From an uncultured Anaerococcus sp. (GTDB lineage Bacteria; Bacillota; Clostridia; Tissierellales; Peptoniphilaceae), in contig NZ_CALTSY010000006.1 of assembly GCF_943908415.1 (NCBI RefSeq), forward strand, positions 16,186-80,185: a stretch of 64,000 nt of DNA. The letters run 5' to 3'. Below, piece after piece: positions 45,904 to 54,388 of the stretch. Positions within the stretch are counted from its first letter, which is position 1, and every line of letters starts with the position of its first letter. Position numbers and translations under genes: made by a program. A model generated the notes under the pieces. It was not told the origin of the DNA, made no database searches, and saw only the letters and a list, made by a program, of their open reading frames with translations.

Positions 45904-47259
45904 TTATAATTTATTACATTTTTTTAGATATTCATTATAAAAATCCATATTTTGAACTGTTTCTAAAATCCCTTTGTAATTTCCATTATTATCCCAAACG
46001 CCATAATAAGTTATAGTGTAACTACTAGATCCTATATCTCTAATAATTACAACTTTGTCTCTTTTACCAGATTTAAGATCGGATATAATTTTTCTTACTT
46101 TGGCTTCTAATTGCGGAGGATGGCATGAATACACCTGCCTACCTAAAGAAGATTTTGGTCTTTTAAAAATTTTGAAACCTTTATAGTTGTTGTAGTAAGA
46201 ATTTATATCATTTTCATCTACATAAGTAATCTCTATTTCCAGTGTATCTAGCATTGATTCAAGTTGATCTATTCGTAAACGACCCTTAGCAAAATTAATA
46301 TAGTTATCTTTATAATCTATTTTATTATAGGTTTTATTATTTGAGTAATCCTTTTGATCTATATTATCATCATATTCTCCTAGGTCGAAATAGATGTTTT
46401 GATAATCTTCATCAGATAATTTTTCTTCCATCAAAGGAATTAGTATATTCTCTTCTTTATAAGTCATTTCTTCTGCTCTTTTGATAGTTTTCTTAAAGAG
46501 ATCTAGATTATTTGTTTTAGAAGCCGTCCTAATATCTCTTTTAATTTCTACATCTACGCTCCACATGACCTCGGATGGCCCTGGTTTATTGTACTTAGCT
46601 TTTAATAACGGATATATCAAATCACCCTTTTTCTTATAGTGGTTATTTATTATTATTATTAAATCATTGTTTAAATTTTCAGGGATTTCACTAGATATAG
46701 AGAATTCAATTTTTTTAATAAGCTCTTTTATTTGATTATTCTCATTATTAAAATAATCAAGAACTACATTATTATATTCTTTATTATATTCTTTTTTAAC
46801 TAACTCATTTGTAGTCATTCCATGAAAGAGAGCAGAGTGAACATCACATAGCTTTTTAACTTCTTTTTTATCCATTCCTTCTTCTAATAAGGATTCTTCA
46901 GCATCCATTATTTCAGATGATGAAACTCCATCAAAATTTTCTTTAAAATCTCTCTTAACGATATTTATATCTTCACCATTTGATAATCTATTTATATAAG
47001 ATTTAATTAATTCTTGTCTTTTTAAAACTTCACTATTTAAGGATGAATCAGTAATTTCATATCCAAGTTTTTCAAGCTTTAATCCTACATCTTCTATACC
47101 CAATAATTTTGCACCTCGTTTAACTGATATTTTATACGCCATTTTGTTTATCATTATAGGATTATTCAAAGCTACAAATCCAATTTTTATTAAATCATTC
47201 TTTATAGTTTTATTAGATTTTATTAGCTTTCCAATATTTTCATTAATATCAATTTTCAT
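45904..47259 (-). CDS. DUF438/hemerythrin/PAS-domain protein
   Basis: 451 residues. It begins with a DUF1858-like segment (about 1-75), then DUF438 (about 85-150, ending LCDVHSALFHG), a hemerythrin-like helical bundle (about 155-300; HYKKKGDLIYPLL, YKEENILIPLMEE) and a C-terminal PAS domain (about 330-450; GRQVYSCHPPQ, then VQNMDFYNEYLKK). Such proteins are thought to sense oxygen, NO or metals in anaerobes, but no function is firmly assigned. GGAGGG precedes the ATG. A CRP/FNR-type palindrome lies upstream. Confidence 0.88.
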   Translation of the reverse strand: MKIDINENIGKLIKSNKTIKNDLIKIGFVALNNPIMINKMAYKISVKRGAKLLGIEDVGLKLEKLGYEITDSSLNSEVLKRQELIKSYINRLSNGEDINIVKRDFKENFDGVSSSEIMDAEESLLEEGMDKKEVKKLCDVHSALFHGMTTNELVKKEYNKEYNNVVLDYFNNENNQIKELIKKIEFSISSEIPENLNNDLIIIINNHYKKKGDLIYPLLKAKYNKPGPSEVMWSVDVEIKRDIRTASKTNNLDLFKKTIKRAEEMTYKEENILIPLMEEKLSDEDYQNIYFDLGEYDDNIDQKDYSNNKTYNKIDYKDNYINFAKGRLRIDQLESMLDTLEIEITYVDENDINSYYNNYKGFKIFKRPKSSLGRQVYSCHPPQLEAKVRKIISDLKSGKRDKVVIIRDIGSSSYTITYYGVWDNNGNYKGILETVQNMDFYNEYLKKCNKL

Positions 47260-47306
47260 AACTTACCCTCCATGATTATATTAACAAATAATGATTATGC
47301 CTATCA

Positions 47307-47320
47307 GTAACATTTGTTAC
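47307..47320 (-). promoter_or_regulatory. CRP/FNR-type palindrome upstream of the DUF438 gene
   Basis: GTAACATTTGTTAC, a perfect 6+6 inverted repeat. A candidate promoter follows on the minus strand: -35 TAGGCA, 17-bp spacer, -10 TATAAT (about 47271-47276). The palindrome centre is then at roughly -42 to -46, the class II activation position of CRP/FNR regulators (inference). Confidence 0.5.
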
Positions 47321-47329
47321 ATAAAAAAA

Positions 47330-47349
47330 CTGTAGTAATTTTACTACAG
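47330..47349 (-). terminator. Terminator of the DUF4015 lipoprotein gene
   Basis: CTGTAGTA/TACTACAG stem with a 4-nt loop, followed on the minus strand by TTTTTTTATG. It overlaps the region directly after the stop codon. Confidence 0.88.
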
Positions 47350-47352
47350 CTT

Positions 47353-48690
47353 TTAATAATCTACACCTGAAGAATACTCTGTATTAGCATTCCAAATTAA
47401 GTATTCATTTTGTCCCTTATCATAGATAGCATCTATTTGTGCTTGGACTGCATCACCATCATATTCCATATAATTACCTTCTCCTATCCAAGAAGCAGTG
47501 AAATCTTGTATCCAAGGTCTTGAAACTGGCGGATGTTCTAGCTCACCTAGAATTTTTTGTTCCTCATCTAAGTATCTAGAAACCAATTCATAAGGTTCTA
47601 GATCTGGCTTATCAATTTCGAATGATCCACTTCCCCAATGTGATGGATAAATCATAGATGAAATAGCGTCTGTTTGATTTGCCATTTGATCAAAATCTTG
47701 TCCTATACCCTCTGCATGTCTTACCTGTAGAGCATAACCAAATACATCTATAGACATAGGTATACCATAGCTTTGAAGCTCTTCACGAGCTTTTTGAACA
47801 AATCCTGTAATAGCAGCTACTCTCTTCTCTCCTTCATCCATTTCAGTATTATTCTCAAATTCACCTCTGGAATAATCAAGTGTATCACCAAAAGTTTCAA
47901 AGCCCTCTGCAAATCTTACATAGTCAAATTGTATTTCATCAAATCCGGCTTCTGCTCCAAGTTTTGCAATTTTTATATCGTAATCTTGTACATCCTTTAA
48001 AAATGGATTCATGAAAGCTTCATCATGTCCATTCTTCCAAAGTGTTCCATCATCTAAGGTAAAACCCCAATCTGGATGTTTTTCTGTAATTATGCTATCC
48101 TTAAAAGTCGTAACTCTACCAATTACATATATTCCTCTAGAGTGCATATCCTCTAAAAAATCTTCCGGATCTACTATATCAATCTTTGAATACTTGATAT
48201 CTTCATCGTCGGTATCAAAATTCATAGTAATATTTCCCCAATCATCTTTGATATCTACTACAACTGTATTAAGATTAGAATTTTCTATCAAGTCAGTGAT
48301 AAAGTTATATTTTTCAGGATCATTTATACTATAAGTATTAAAATATAGACCCTTAACACCATCTTTTGGATAATATTTAGACTTCTTTTCATCTAAAGCA
48401 TGTAGTCTAGAAGTATCATAATCCATACCATAATCATCTGGTGTTACACCAACTTCATAAGGTTCACCTACTTTTTTGTCTACTGCTTCATTCATTAAAT
48501 CTTTATCATTTGAAGAATCTTCTCCAGAATCATCTATATCCTTATCCTCAACTTCCTTAGCTTTTGTTTCAGAAGAAGTTTGTTTTTCATTATTATCTTG
48601 TGATTTATTATTGGACTTACTTGCAGTACAAGCTGTCAAAATCAGAACAAATGAAAGCAATATGGAAAGTATTTTGGTTTTTTTATTCAT
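47353..48690 (-). CDS. DUF4015 putative glycoside hydrolase, lipoprotein
   Basis: 445-residue exported protein. Signal peptide with lipobox LTAC (lipidated Cys near residue 21), then a Ser/Asn/Lys/Glu-rich spacer (about 22-75) and a TIM-barrel DUF4015 domain (about 95-440) with GVKGLYFNTYS, VVDIKDDWGNITMNFD, FDEIQFDYVRF, ISMSIDVFGYALQV and a C-terminal WIQDFTASWIG. The family resembles glycoside hydrolases of wall or polysaccharide metabolism, but the substrate is unknown. AAAGGAG lies before the ATG, and a hairpin (48709-48736) lies just upstream. Confidence 0.9.
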   Translation of the reverse strand: MNKKTKILSILLSFVLILTACTASKSNNKSQDNNEKQTSSETKAKEVEDKDIDDSGEDSSNDKDLMNEAVDKKVGEPYEVGVTPDDYGMDYDTSRLHALDEKKSKYYPKDGVKGLYFNTYSINDPEKYNFITDLIENSNLNTVVVDIKDDWGNITMNFDTDDEDIKYSKIDIVDPEDFLEDMHSRGIYVIGRVTTFKDSIITEKHPDWGFTLDDGTLWKNGHDEAFMNPFLKDVQDYDIKIAKLGAEAGFDEIQFDYVRFAEGFETFGDTLDYSRGEFENNTEMDEGEKRVAAITGFVQKAREELQSYGIPMSIDVFGYALQVRHAEGIGQDFDQMANQTDAISSMIYPSHWGSGSFEIDKPDLEPYELVSRYLDEEQKILGELEHPPVSRPWIQDFTASWIGEGNYMEYDGDAVQAQIDAIYDKGQNEYLIWNANTEYSSGVDY

Positions 48691-48708
48691 AAACTCTCCT
48701 TTAAAAAT

Positions 48709-48736
48709 AAAGAGCGAGCAAGCATGCCCACTCTTT
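48709..48736 (-). terminator. GU-containing hairpin between tuf and the lipoprotein gene
   Basis: On the minus strand AAAGAGTGGGCA pairs with TGCTCGCTCTTT over 12 positions (two G-U) around TGCT. ATTTTT follows. It lies 6 nt before the SD of the lipoprotein gene, so it may end tuf read-through or act as an attenuator. Confidence 0.65.
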
Positions 48737-48815
48737 TAATTTATTTTACTTATCTTTTAAATTTTTAATATTTATATTATTTTTCTAGTTTTTATAATTT
48801 TAATTTAATCAATTA

Positions 48816-48847
48816 AGAGCATTAGTATCAGAAATGAAAAATGCTCT
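48816..48847 (-). terminator. Possible terminator after tuf
   Basis: AGAGCATT/AATGCTCT 8-bp stem with a 16-nt loop, 39 bp after the tuf stop. It is followed on the minus strand by TTAATTGATT, a weak T tract. Confidence 0.4.
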
Positions 48848-48886
48848 ATTATAAACTGAACACCTTTTATCTATTAGTCTATTCGA

Positions 48887-50083
48887 TTATTTAATAATCT
48901 TTGTAACAACACCAGATGCTACTGTTCTACCACCTTCACGTACTGCGAATCTTAGTCCTTCTTCTAGGGCTATTGGTTTTTGTAGTTTGATATTGAATGT
49001 TGCGTTGTCTCCTGGCATTACCATTTCTACGCCTTCTTCTAATTCGATATCGCCTGTTACGTCTGTTGTTCTAAAGAAGAATTGTGGTCTATATCCTGAG
49101 AAGAATGGTGTATGTCTTCCACCTTCTTCTTTGGTTAGTACGTATACTTGACCTTCGAATTCTGTGTGTGGTTGTACAGAACCTGGTTTTGCTAGTACTT
49201 GTCCTCTTGAGATGTCATCTCTTTGTACACCTCTTAGTAGGATTCCTACGTTGTCTCCTGATTCTGCTTGTTCTAGTTGTTTGTGGAACATTTCAACACC
49301 TGTTACTACTGCTTCAGATGTTTTATCTTCTAGTCCTACGATTTCTACTGTGTCTCCTACTTTTAGAGTTCCTTTTTCTACCCTACCTGTTGCTACAGTA
49401 CCACGTCCTGAGATTGTCATTACGTCTTCTACTGGCATTAGGAATGGTTGGTCGTTGTCTCTTTCTGGTATGTCAAAGTAGCTGTCTACTTCATCCATTA
49501 GGTTTAGGATCTTTTCAGCCCATTCACCTTCTCCACCATCTTGTAGAGATTTTAGTGCACTTCCTACGATTACTGGTGCGTCGTCTCCGTCGTATTCATA
49601 TTCATTTAGTAGGTCTCTTACTTCCATTTCTACAAGTTCGATTAATTCATCATCGTCTACTTGGTCTTGTTTGTTTAGGAATACTGCTATTTTTGGTATA
49701 CCAACTTGTCTTGCTAGTAGGATGTGTTCTCTTGTTTGTGGCATTGGACCGTCTGCTGCAGATACTACTAGGATTGCTCCGTCCATTTGTGCTGCACCTG
49801 TGATCATGTTTTTAACGTAGTCAGCGTGGCCTGGAGCGTCGATATGTGCGTAGTGTCTATTTTCTGTTTCGTATTCTACTACTGATGTATTGATTGTGAT
49901 TCCACGTTCTCTTTCTTCTGGAGCCTTATCAATGTGTTCGTAGTCTACGTATTCACCTGTGCCGTATTTTTTGTTTAGGGCTTGTGTGATTGCTGCTGTT
50001 GTTGTTGTTTTACCATGGTCTACGTGGCCAATGGTTCCTATGTTTATATGTGGTTTACTTCTTTCAAATTGTTGTTTGCTCAT
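48887..50083 (-). CDS. tuf: Elongation factor Tu
   Basis: 398-residue EF-Tu that delivers aminoacyl-tRNA to the ribosome. G1 is [10 protein letters not shown]3 is [16 protein letters not shown]4 is NKQDQVDD, and the C-terminal barrels contain [13 protein letters not shown] and [11 protein letters not shown]. The ATG at 50083 ([12 protein letters not shown]) is preferred because GGAGGA stands just upstream. It is monocistronic and not next to fusA, which is uncommon among Firmicutes. Confidence 0.98.
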   Translation of the reverse strand: MSKQQFERSKPHINIGTIGHVDHGKTTTTAAITQALNKKYGTGEYVDYEHIDKAPEERERGITINTSVVEYETENRHYAHIDAPGHADYVKNMITGAAQMDGAILVVSAADGPMPQTREHILLARQVGIPKIAVFLNKQDQVDDDELIELVEMEVRDLLNEYEYDGDDAPVIVGSALKSLQDGGEGEWAEKILNLMDEVDSYFDIPERDNDQPFLMPVEDVMTISGRGTVATGRVEKGTLKVGDTVEIVGLEDKTSEAVVTGVEMFHKQLEQAESGDNVGILLRGVQRDDISRGQVLAKPGSVQPHTEFEGQVYVLTKEEGGRHTPFFSGYRPQFFFRTTDVTGDIELEEGVEMVMPGDNATFNIKLQKPIALEEGLRFAVREGGRTVASGVVTKIIK

Positions 50084-50145
50084 TATATCCTCCAAATGTT
50101 ATCATATATCCCTATTCTACCATAATAAAAATAAAATTACTATAT

Positions 50146-50174
50146 TTGCTTATTTTATTTTTATAGTGTATAAT
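50146..50174 (+). promoter_or_regulatory. Promoter of tRNA-Thr(GGT)
   Basis: -35 TTGCTT (50146-50151), 17-bp spacer, -10 TATAAT (50169-50174), 11 bp before the tRNA. Confidence 0.7.
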
Positions 50175-50185
50175 ATTCGAGGAAT

Positions 50186-50261
50186 GCCACTTTAGCTCAG
50201 TCGGTAGAGCGCATCCATGGTAAGGATGAGGTCCTCGGTTCGATCCCGGGAAGTGGCTCCA
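50186..50261 (+). tRNA. tRNA-Thr (anticodon GGT)
   Basis: A 76-nt cloverleaf with acceptor GCCACTT/AAGTGGC, D stem GCTC/GAGC, anticodon stem CATCC/GGATG with loop ATGGTAA, and T arm CTCGG-TTCGATC-CCGGG. Encoded CCA is present. Anticodon GGU reads ACC and ACU (Thr). A run of T directly after CCA (50263-50269) may end transcription. Confidence 0.97.
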
Positions 50262-50269
50262 TTTTTTTG

Positions 50270-50526
50270 TCTAAAATTAATTAATATAAATTCAAAAAAA
50301 ATATAATAGATATGATATAAAAATAAGTAGAAAAGTGATCCTCTTGTTTTTTATTTACTATTTAATAGCAATCAAAGAATTTATTTTTAATTAGAATTAC
50401 AAATTTCAAACTCCTATAGATTTATATTACATTTTACTTAAAAATCTTTTAAAGTTAATTTTGTCTCTATCATATGAATTTTAACCAATACATAATTTGG
50501 GGTAAATAATACTATAGCAATAATAT
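50270..50526. other. AT-rich intergenic region between tRNA-Thr and metallopeptidase gene
   Basis: No reading frame with an SD and no convincing stem-loop was found. It probably contains the metallopeptidase promoter, though no clean -35/-10 pair was located. Confidence 0.4.
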
Positions 50527-50538
50527 ATGGAGGAATTT

Positions 50539-51441
50539 ATGAAATGGGAAAACAGAAGAAGAAGTAGTAATGTCAGAAAAGGGCAAAGCTACAATAGTGG
50601 ATCCAGGTCTGGAGGACGTGGAGGGATTCCTATAAGAGTAGGTGGGCTTAAGGGTGTAATATTACTCCTTGTACTATTATTTTTTGGGAGGATACTAGGT
50701 GGATTGTCTGGAGGAGACTCTACTTACAATGATAATAGCACTAATCAGTATAACAATCCTCAGACACAACAAAGTCAAACAACAAGTCAAGATACAAACA
50801 GGGATAAGTTGGAAGACTTTCTATCTGTTATTCTTGCTGATACAGAGGATGTTTGGCATGATAAGTTTGAAGAAATTGGCGCTGAATATGAAGAACCTAT
50901 TATGGTTCCTTTTTCTGGAACTACAAGATCTGCTTGTGGTGTTGCAAGTAAGGATATGGGACCTTTCTATTGTCCACTTGATGAAAGTATATATATAGAT
51001 GTTGATTTTTACAATCAATTACAAAATCAATTTGGTGCAGGTGGAGATTTTGCCTTTGCTTATGTTTTAGCTCATGAAGTTGGACACCATGTACAAAATC
51101 AGCTAGGAATACTAGATCAAACTAACAAATTAAGAAGAACTTTATCTACAAAGGAATACAATAAATACTCTGTAGCTCAAGAACTACAAGCAGACTACTT
51201 TGGTGGCCTATTTGCATACTATGTAGAGGAGAAGGGTTATCTAGATCCAGGTGATATTGATGAAGCAATGGATGCAGCTGCAGCAATTGGAGATGATAAG
51301 ATACAAGAAATGTCTGGTAGAGAAGTAAATGTCGATACATTTACTCATGGTTCATCAGAGCAAAGAAAAGAAGCCTTTGATTTAGGATACAAATATCATG
51401 ATATAGATCATTCTATGATATTTTTTGATAGACTTAAATAA
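50539..51441 (+). CDS. Neutral zinc metallopeptidase (YpfJ family)
   Basis: 300-residue membrane-anchored zincin. It has a basic N-terminus, one membrane segment (GVILLLVLLFFGRILGG, about 40-58), a Ser/Gln/Thr linker and the catalytic domain (about 90-300). The zinc-binding HExxH is in AHEVGHHVQNQLGI, and the third ligand is in the QELQADYFGG motif, which is typical of the KPN_02809/YpfJ family. Substrate unknown. GGAGGA precedes the ATG at 50539, which is preferred over the in-frame ATG at 50527. Confidence 0.93.
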   Translation: MKWENRRRSSNVRKGQSYNSGSRSGGRGGIPIRVGGLKGVILLLVLLFFGRILGGLSGGDSTYNDNSTNQYNNPQTQQSQTTSQDTNRDKLEDFLSVILADTEDVWHDKFEEIGAEYEEPIMVPFSGTTRSACGVASKDMGPFYCPLDESIYIDVDFYNQLQNQFGAGGDFAFAYVLAHEVGHHVQNQLGILDQTNKLRRTLSTKEYNKYSVAQELQADYFGGLFAYYVEEKGYLDPGDIDEAMDAAAAIGDDKIQEMSGREVNVDTFTHGSSEQRKEAFDLGYKYHDIDHSMIFFDRLK

Positions 51442-51450
51442 GGATACAAA

Positions 51451-51522
51451 AAAAGACCTATAAGTAAGCTAATTTAATAAATCCATGTTGGGATTGTATA
51501 ATTAGATTACTATAGGTCTTTA
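51451..51522. terminator. Long imperfect hairpin between metallopeptidase and fur genes
   Basis: AAAGACCTATA...GTAA.CTAATT pairs with AATTAG.TTAC.TATAGGTCTTT, with one bulged A and one mismatch, enclosing an inner AATCC/GGATT stem. A-run on the left and T-run on the right make it bidirectional. It overlaps the last codons of the fur gene. Confidence 0.65.
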
Positions 51523-51965
51523 TTTTTACAATCAGGACATAGTCCCCTATAAAGTATCTCTACAGTATTCACATCATATTCTTCTAAATCACTGGGTATC
51601 TCTTGTGCTTCTAAATTAAAATCTATAATAGATTTACAATTTTCACAAATAAAGTGTCCGTGACTTTTTCTCCTAAACTCATAATGCTTACTTACCATAT
51701 TAAAATCAAGTTCTCTAATGATTTTTTTATCAGCTAAAAGGTTTAATGTATTATATACAGTAGCCTGAGATATTACAGGATCTACTTTTTTTAAGTCTGT
51801 ATAAATCTTTTCTGCTGATGGATGATTATGGTTTACAACTAAATAATCTAGTATAAGAAGCCTTTGATGGGATAATCTAATATTATTATCTTCTAATATT
51901 TTTTTTAATTCATTGATTCTATTTTCATTATCAAGATTGTTTATATCTATAATTTTACTTTCCAT
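51510..51965 (-). CDS. Fur-family metalloregulator (Fur/PerR/Zur type)
   Basis: 151 residues. Winged-helix N-terminal domain (about 20-85; LSHQRLLILDYL, the recognition helix region ISQATVYNTLNLLADKKIIREL) and C-terminal dimerisation domain with metal ligands in RKSHGHFICENCKSIIDF and GLCPDCKNK (two CxxC pairs, structural zinc). PerR-like features are visible but the metal is not determinable. ATG at 51965 fits the SD GAGGTG; 51974 is a less likely GTG. Lies downstream of an importer operon that it may regulate. Confidence 0.93.
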   Translation of the reverse strand: MESKIIDINNLDNENRINELKKILEDNNIRLSHQRLLILDYLVVNHNHPSAEKIYTDLKKVDPVISQATVYNTLNLLADKKIIRELDFNMVSKHYEFRRKSHGHFICENCKSIIDFNLEAQEIPSDLEEYDVNTVEILYRGLCPDCKNKDL

Positions 51966-51985
51966 ATTATCCACCTCTGTTTATT

Positions 51986-52013
51986 AATATACAGTATTAT
52001 ACAAGTTAATCAA
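51986..52013 (-). promoter_or_regulatory. Promoter of the fur-family gene
   Basis: -35 TTGATT (52008-52013), 16-bp spacer, -10 TATATT (51986-51991), 21 bp upstream of the start. An ATTATT-AAA-AATAAT inverted repeat lies about 15 bp farther upstream (near 52023-52037). Confidence 0.5.
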
Positions 52014-52120
52014 TCGAGCTTATTATTAAAAATAATTAACTTATATTTTCTTTTTATTAATACAAGAGAAAATTTTGACGTTTTAAGTTAGTAACTAATC
52101 CATAATAATATTAAAATATT

Positions 52121-52720
52121 TTAGTACTTGGTTAAATCTATAACTTTACCATCAAGTATTTCTATCAATTTGCGGTTATGAGAAATTAATATTATTCCCA
52201 TCTTATGTTCTAATCTAAAATGTTCCAGTACTTCAAATAATTGAACTTGAGTAATTGCATCAACCATTGTAGTTATCTCATCTAAAACTAAATATTTAGT
52301 ATCATTTGACATAATTCTTGCTAGACATATTCTTTGAAGCTCTCCGCCCGATAATTCTTGTGGATACTTATCCAACCAATAATCCTTTATTCCAAATTTT
52401 TCTACTACATCTTTATTTACATCCCAACCTTCATTTAAAATCTTTCCTATTTTCCATCTTCTATTTACAGCTTTTTCTGGATGCTGAAATGCCATTTGGA
52501 CAGGTAGATATCCTTCATAATCTAGGATATTTTTACCATCTACAATAACTTGACCTGTATCTGGCTTTAGGTAGCCAGAAATTACTTTCCCAAGTGTAGA
52601 TTTTCCATAGCCTGATGGAGCAGTTATGATAATTAGTTCCTTAGGAGATAAAGTTAAGTTTATATTTTTAAAAATCTCTCTTTTATCATATGAAAATGAA
52701 ATATTTTTAAGCTCTATCAT
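52121..52720 (-). CDS. ABC importer ATPase, short NikE-like subunit
   Basis: 199-residue ATPase of a nickel/peptide ABC importer. Walker A is APSGYGKST, in which the first glycine of GxxGxGKST is Ala. The signature LSGGELQRICLAR and Walker B KYLVLDEITTMVD are intact. It lacks the C-terminal oligopeptide-type domain of OppF, so it resembles NikE or CntF more than OppF. It overlaps the companion ATPase gene by 4 bp and ends the five-gene operon. Confidence 0.9.
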   Translation of the reverse strand: MIELKNISFSYDKREIFKNINLTLSPKELIIITAPSGYGKSTLGKVISGYLKPDTGQVIVDGKNILDYEGYLPVQMAFQHPEKAVNRRWKIGKILNEGWDVNKDVVEKFGIKDYWLDKYPQELSGGELQRICLARIMSNDTKYLVLDEITTMVDAITQVQLFEVLEHFRLEHKMGIILISHNRKLIEILDGKVIDLTKY

Positions 52721-53496
52721 AAATCTCCTTCTTTTAAATATTTAAATCCATTTTCTGGAAGCGCTCTAAATAATGCTCTTGAGTAAGTATGAGTAAGCCC
52801 TTTTCCCCCATCAGCTAATTGATCAATATTTGCAACTTCTATAATAGTCCCATCATAAAAAAAAGCAATCCTATCTGCACACTGCATAGCCATTTCAATA
52901 TCGTGAGTGATTACTAATGCAGATTTTCCTGATTTTTTTAAGGATCTAAAATATTTTATAATTGTTTCTGTACTTTTATTATCCATGCCAGGAGTAGGTT
53001 CGTCTGCTATTATTAAATTTGAATCAGCAAGTATTGAATCAGAAACTAGTACTCTCCTAAGCATGCCCCCAGAAAGTTGGTGGGGATATAAATCCATAAC
53101 TTCTTTATCTAAACCAAAGTCTTCATATACTTTTTCAATATCTATCTTTTTTGCAGTGTATGCACTTTGTTTTCCAACCTTTAAAAGAGGGTTTAGGGAA
53201 TTTACTGTTTGAGGAATAAAAGATATTTCACTTCCATAAAGTTTCTTTAATCTTTGTCCACTAAGTTCTTCTCCCCTATATAAAATCTCTCCTGATTGTA
53301 AGGCATTATAAGGCAAAAGTCCCAGTATTGAATGGGCGAGAAGACTTTTTCCTGAACCAGATGCTCCAAAAATAGCTAGAACTTCTCCTTCTTTTACTTC
53401 TAAATCCAAATCATGGACTACATGGACAATTCGCTTTTTAAAGAAACTTGTATATTGTTCAAAAGATATATTTAAATTTTTAACTGATAATATCAT
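52717..53496 (-). CDS. ABC importer ATPase, NikD-like subunit
   Basis: 259-residue ATPase, companion of the short subunit. Walker A FGASGSGKSLLA, signature LSGGMLRRVLVSDSIL and Walker B LIIADEPTPGMD are intact, and ALVITHDIEMAMQC follows. Length fits NikD (about 255) and not OppD (about 340). The ATG at 53496 has AGGTGA upstream and lies 5 bp inside the preceding permease gene. Confidence 0.92.
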   Translation of the reverse strand: MILSVKNLNISFEQYTSFFKKRIVHVVHDLDLEVKEGEVLAIFGASGSGKSLLAHSILGLLPYNALQSGEILYRGEELSGQRLKKLYGSEISFIPQTVNSLNPLLKVGKQSAYTAKKIDIEKVYEDFGLDKEVMDLYPHQLSGGMLRRVLVSDSILADSNLIIADEPTPGMDNKSTETIIKYFRSLKKSGKSALVITHDIEMAMQCADRIAFFYDGTIIEVANIDQLADGGKGLTHTYSRALFRALPENGFKYLKEGDL

Positions 53497-53500
53497 AAAA

Positions 53501-54388
53501 TCACCTATGAATTTCATTAGGATCTAATAAACTTTTCAAATTTTCCCCTAAACTATTTATGCATAAAACCAAAAAAACTAACATTATGCCTGGAAGTATC
53601 GCAAGATAGATATGACCTGTACTTATATACTTCATACTTTCTTGAAGAATAATTCCTATAGCGGGTGTTGAAAGTGAAAGTCCAAAACCTAAAAAGGTAA
53701 TAGCCGCTTCGTGAAGAATCGCATGTGGGAACAATAATACTAATCCTATAATTATTTGAGGCAAAAGATGTGGCAAAATATGGTTTTTAAAAATATAAAA
53801 ATTGCTCTTTCCCATAGCTTTTGAAATATTTATGTAGTCTTCTTCTAGAAGCTCTAATATTTCCAAGCGTAATATGCGAGTTAATCCTGTCCAATGAGTT
53901 AGAGCTAGTCCGATTATAACTCCTCTTATGCCTCTACCAACTGCCACAGATATAAGTATTAAAAACATCATATGCGGTATGGATAAAGACGCATCTATTA
54001 AAAAATTTACAAGCGTATCTGTTTTTTGACCTCCAACAACTAACAAAATACAGAATATAATAGAAATTATAAAACTTGCAATAGTTCCAATAAATCCAAC
54101 CTTTATAGATGTAGAAAGTCCCTTAATAGTTCTAAGGTACATATCTCTTCCTGCATGGTCTGTTCCAAAGATATGCTCTTTTGATGGAGCCATTAATTTT
54201 TCTCTAAAGTTTGAAGAAAGAGACGCTTCATCTATAAGTGAGCCATGGATATACACATATAAGATAAAGGCTGCTGTTAGGATCATAATTACCATAGTCC
54301 AAACTCTCTTTTTACTAAACTCTTCCTTATATTCGACTTTTCTTTCTTTAAGTAGACTTTCTCTTATTGTTTGCGAGTTAATCTTCAT
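53501..54388 (-). CDS. ABC importer permease, NikC/OppC-like
   Basis: 295-residue permease with about six membrane segments. The N-terminus carries the OppC-type GTDHAGRDMYLRTIKG motif. The EAA loop for ATPase contact is in DYINISKAMGKSNFYIFKNHILPHLLPQI. It overlaps the NikB-like gene by 11 bp, so the pair is translationally coupled. Confidence 0.93.
   Translation of the reverse strand: MKINSQTIRESLLKERKVEYKEEFSKKRVWTMVIMILTAAFILYVYIHGSLIDEASLSSNFREKLMAPSKEHIFGTDHAGRDMYLRTIKGLSTSIKVGFIGTIASFIISIIFCILLVVGGQKTDTLVNFLIDASLSIPHMMFLILISVAVGRGIRGVIIGLALTHWTGLTRILRLEILELLEEDYINISKAMGKSNFYIFKNHILPHLLPQIIIGLVLLFPHAILHEAAITFLGFGLSLSTPAIGIILQESMKYISTGHIYLAILPGIMLVFLVLCINSLGENLKSLLDPNEIHR

Noticed and set aside
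49084..49803. Long open frame opposite tuf (Leu/Val-rich)
   Set aside because: It is a shadow of EF-Tu codon bias on the other strand, with no SD and no recognisable protein.
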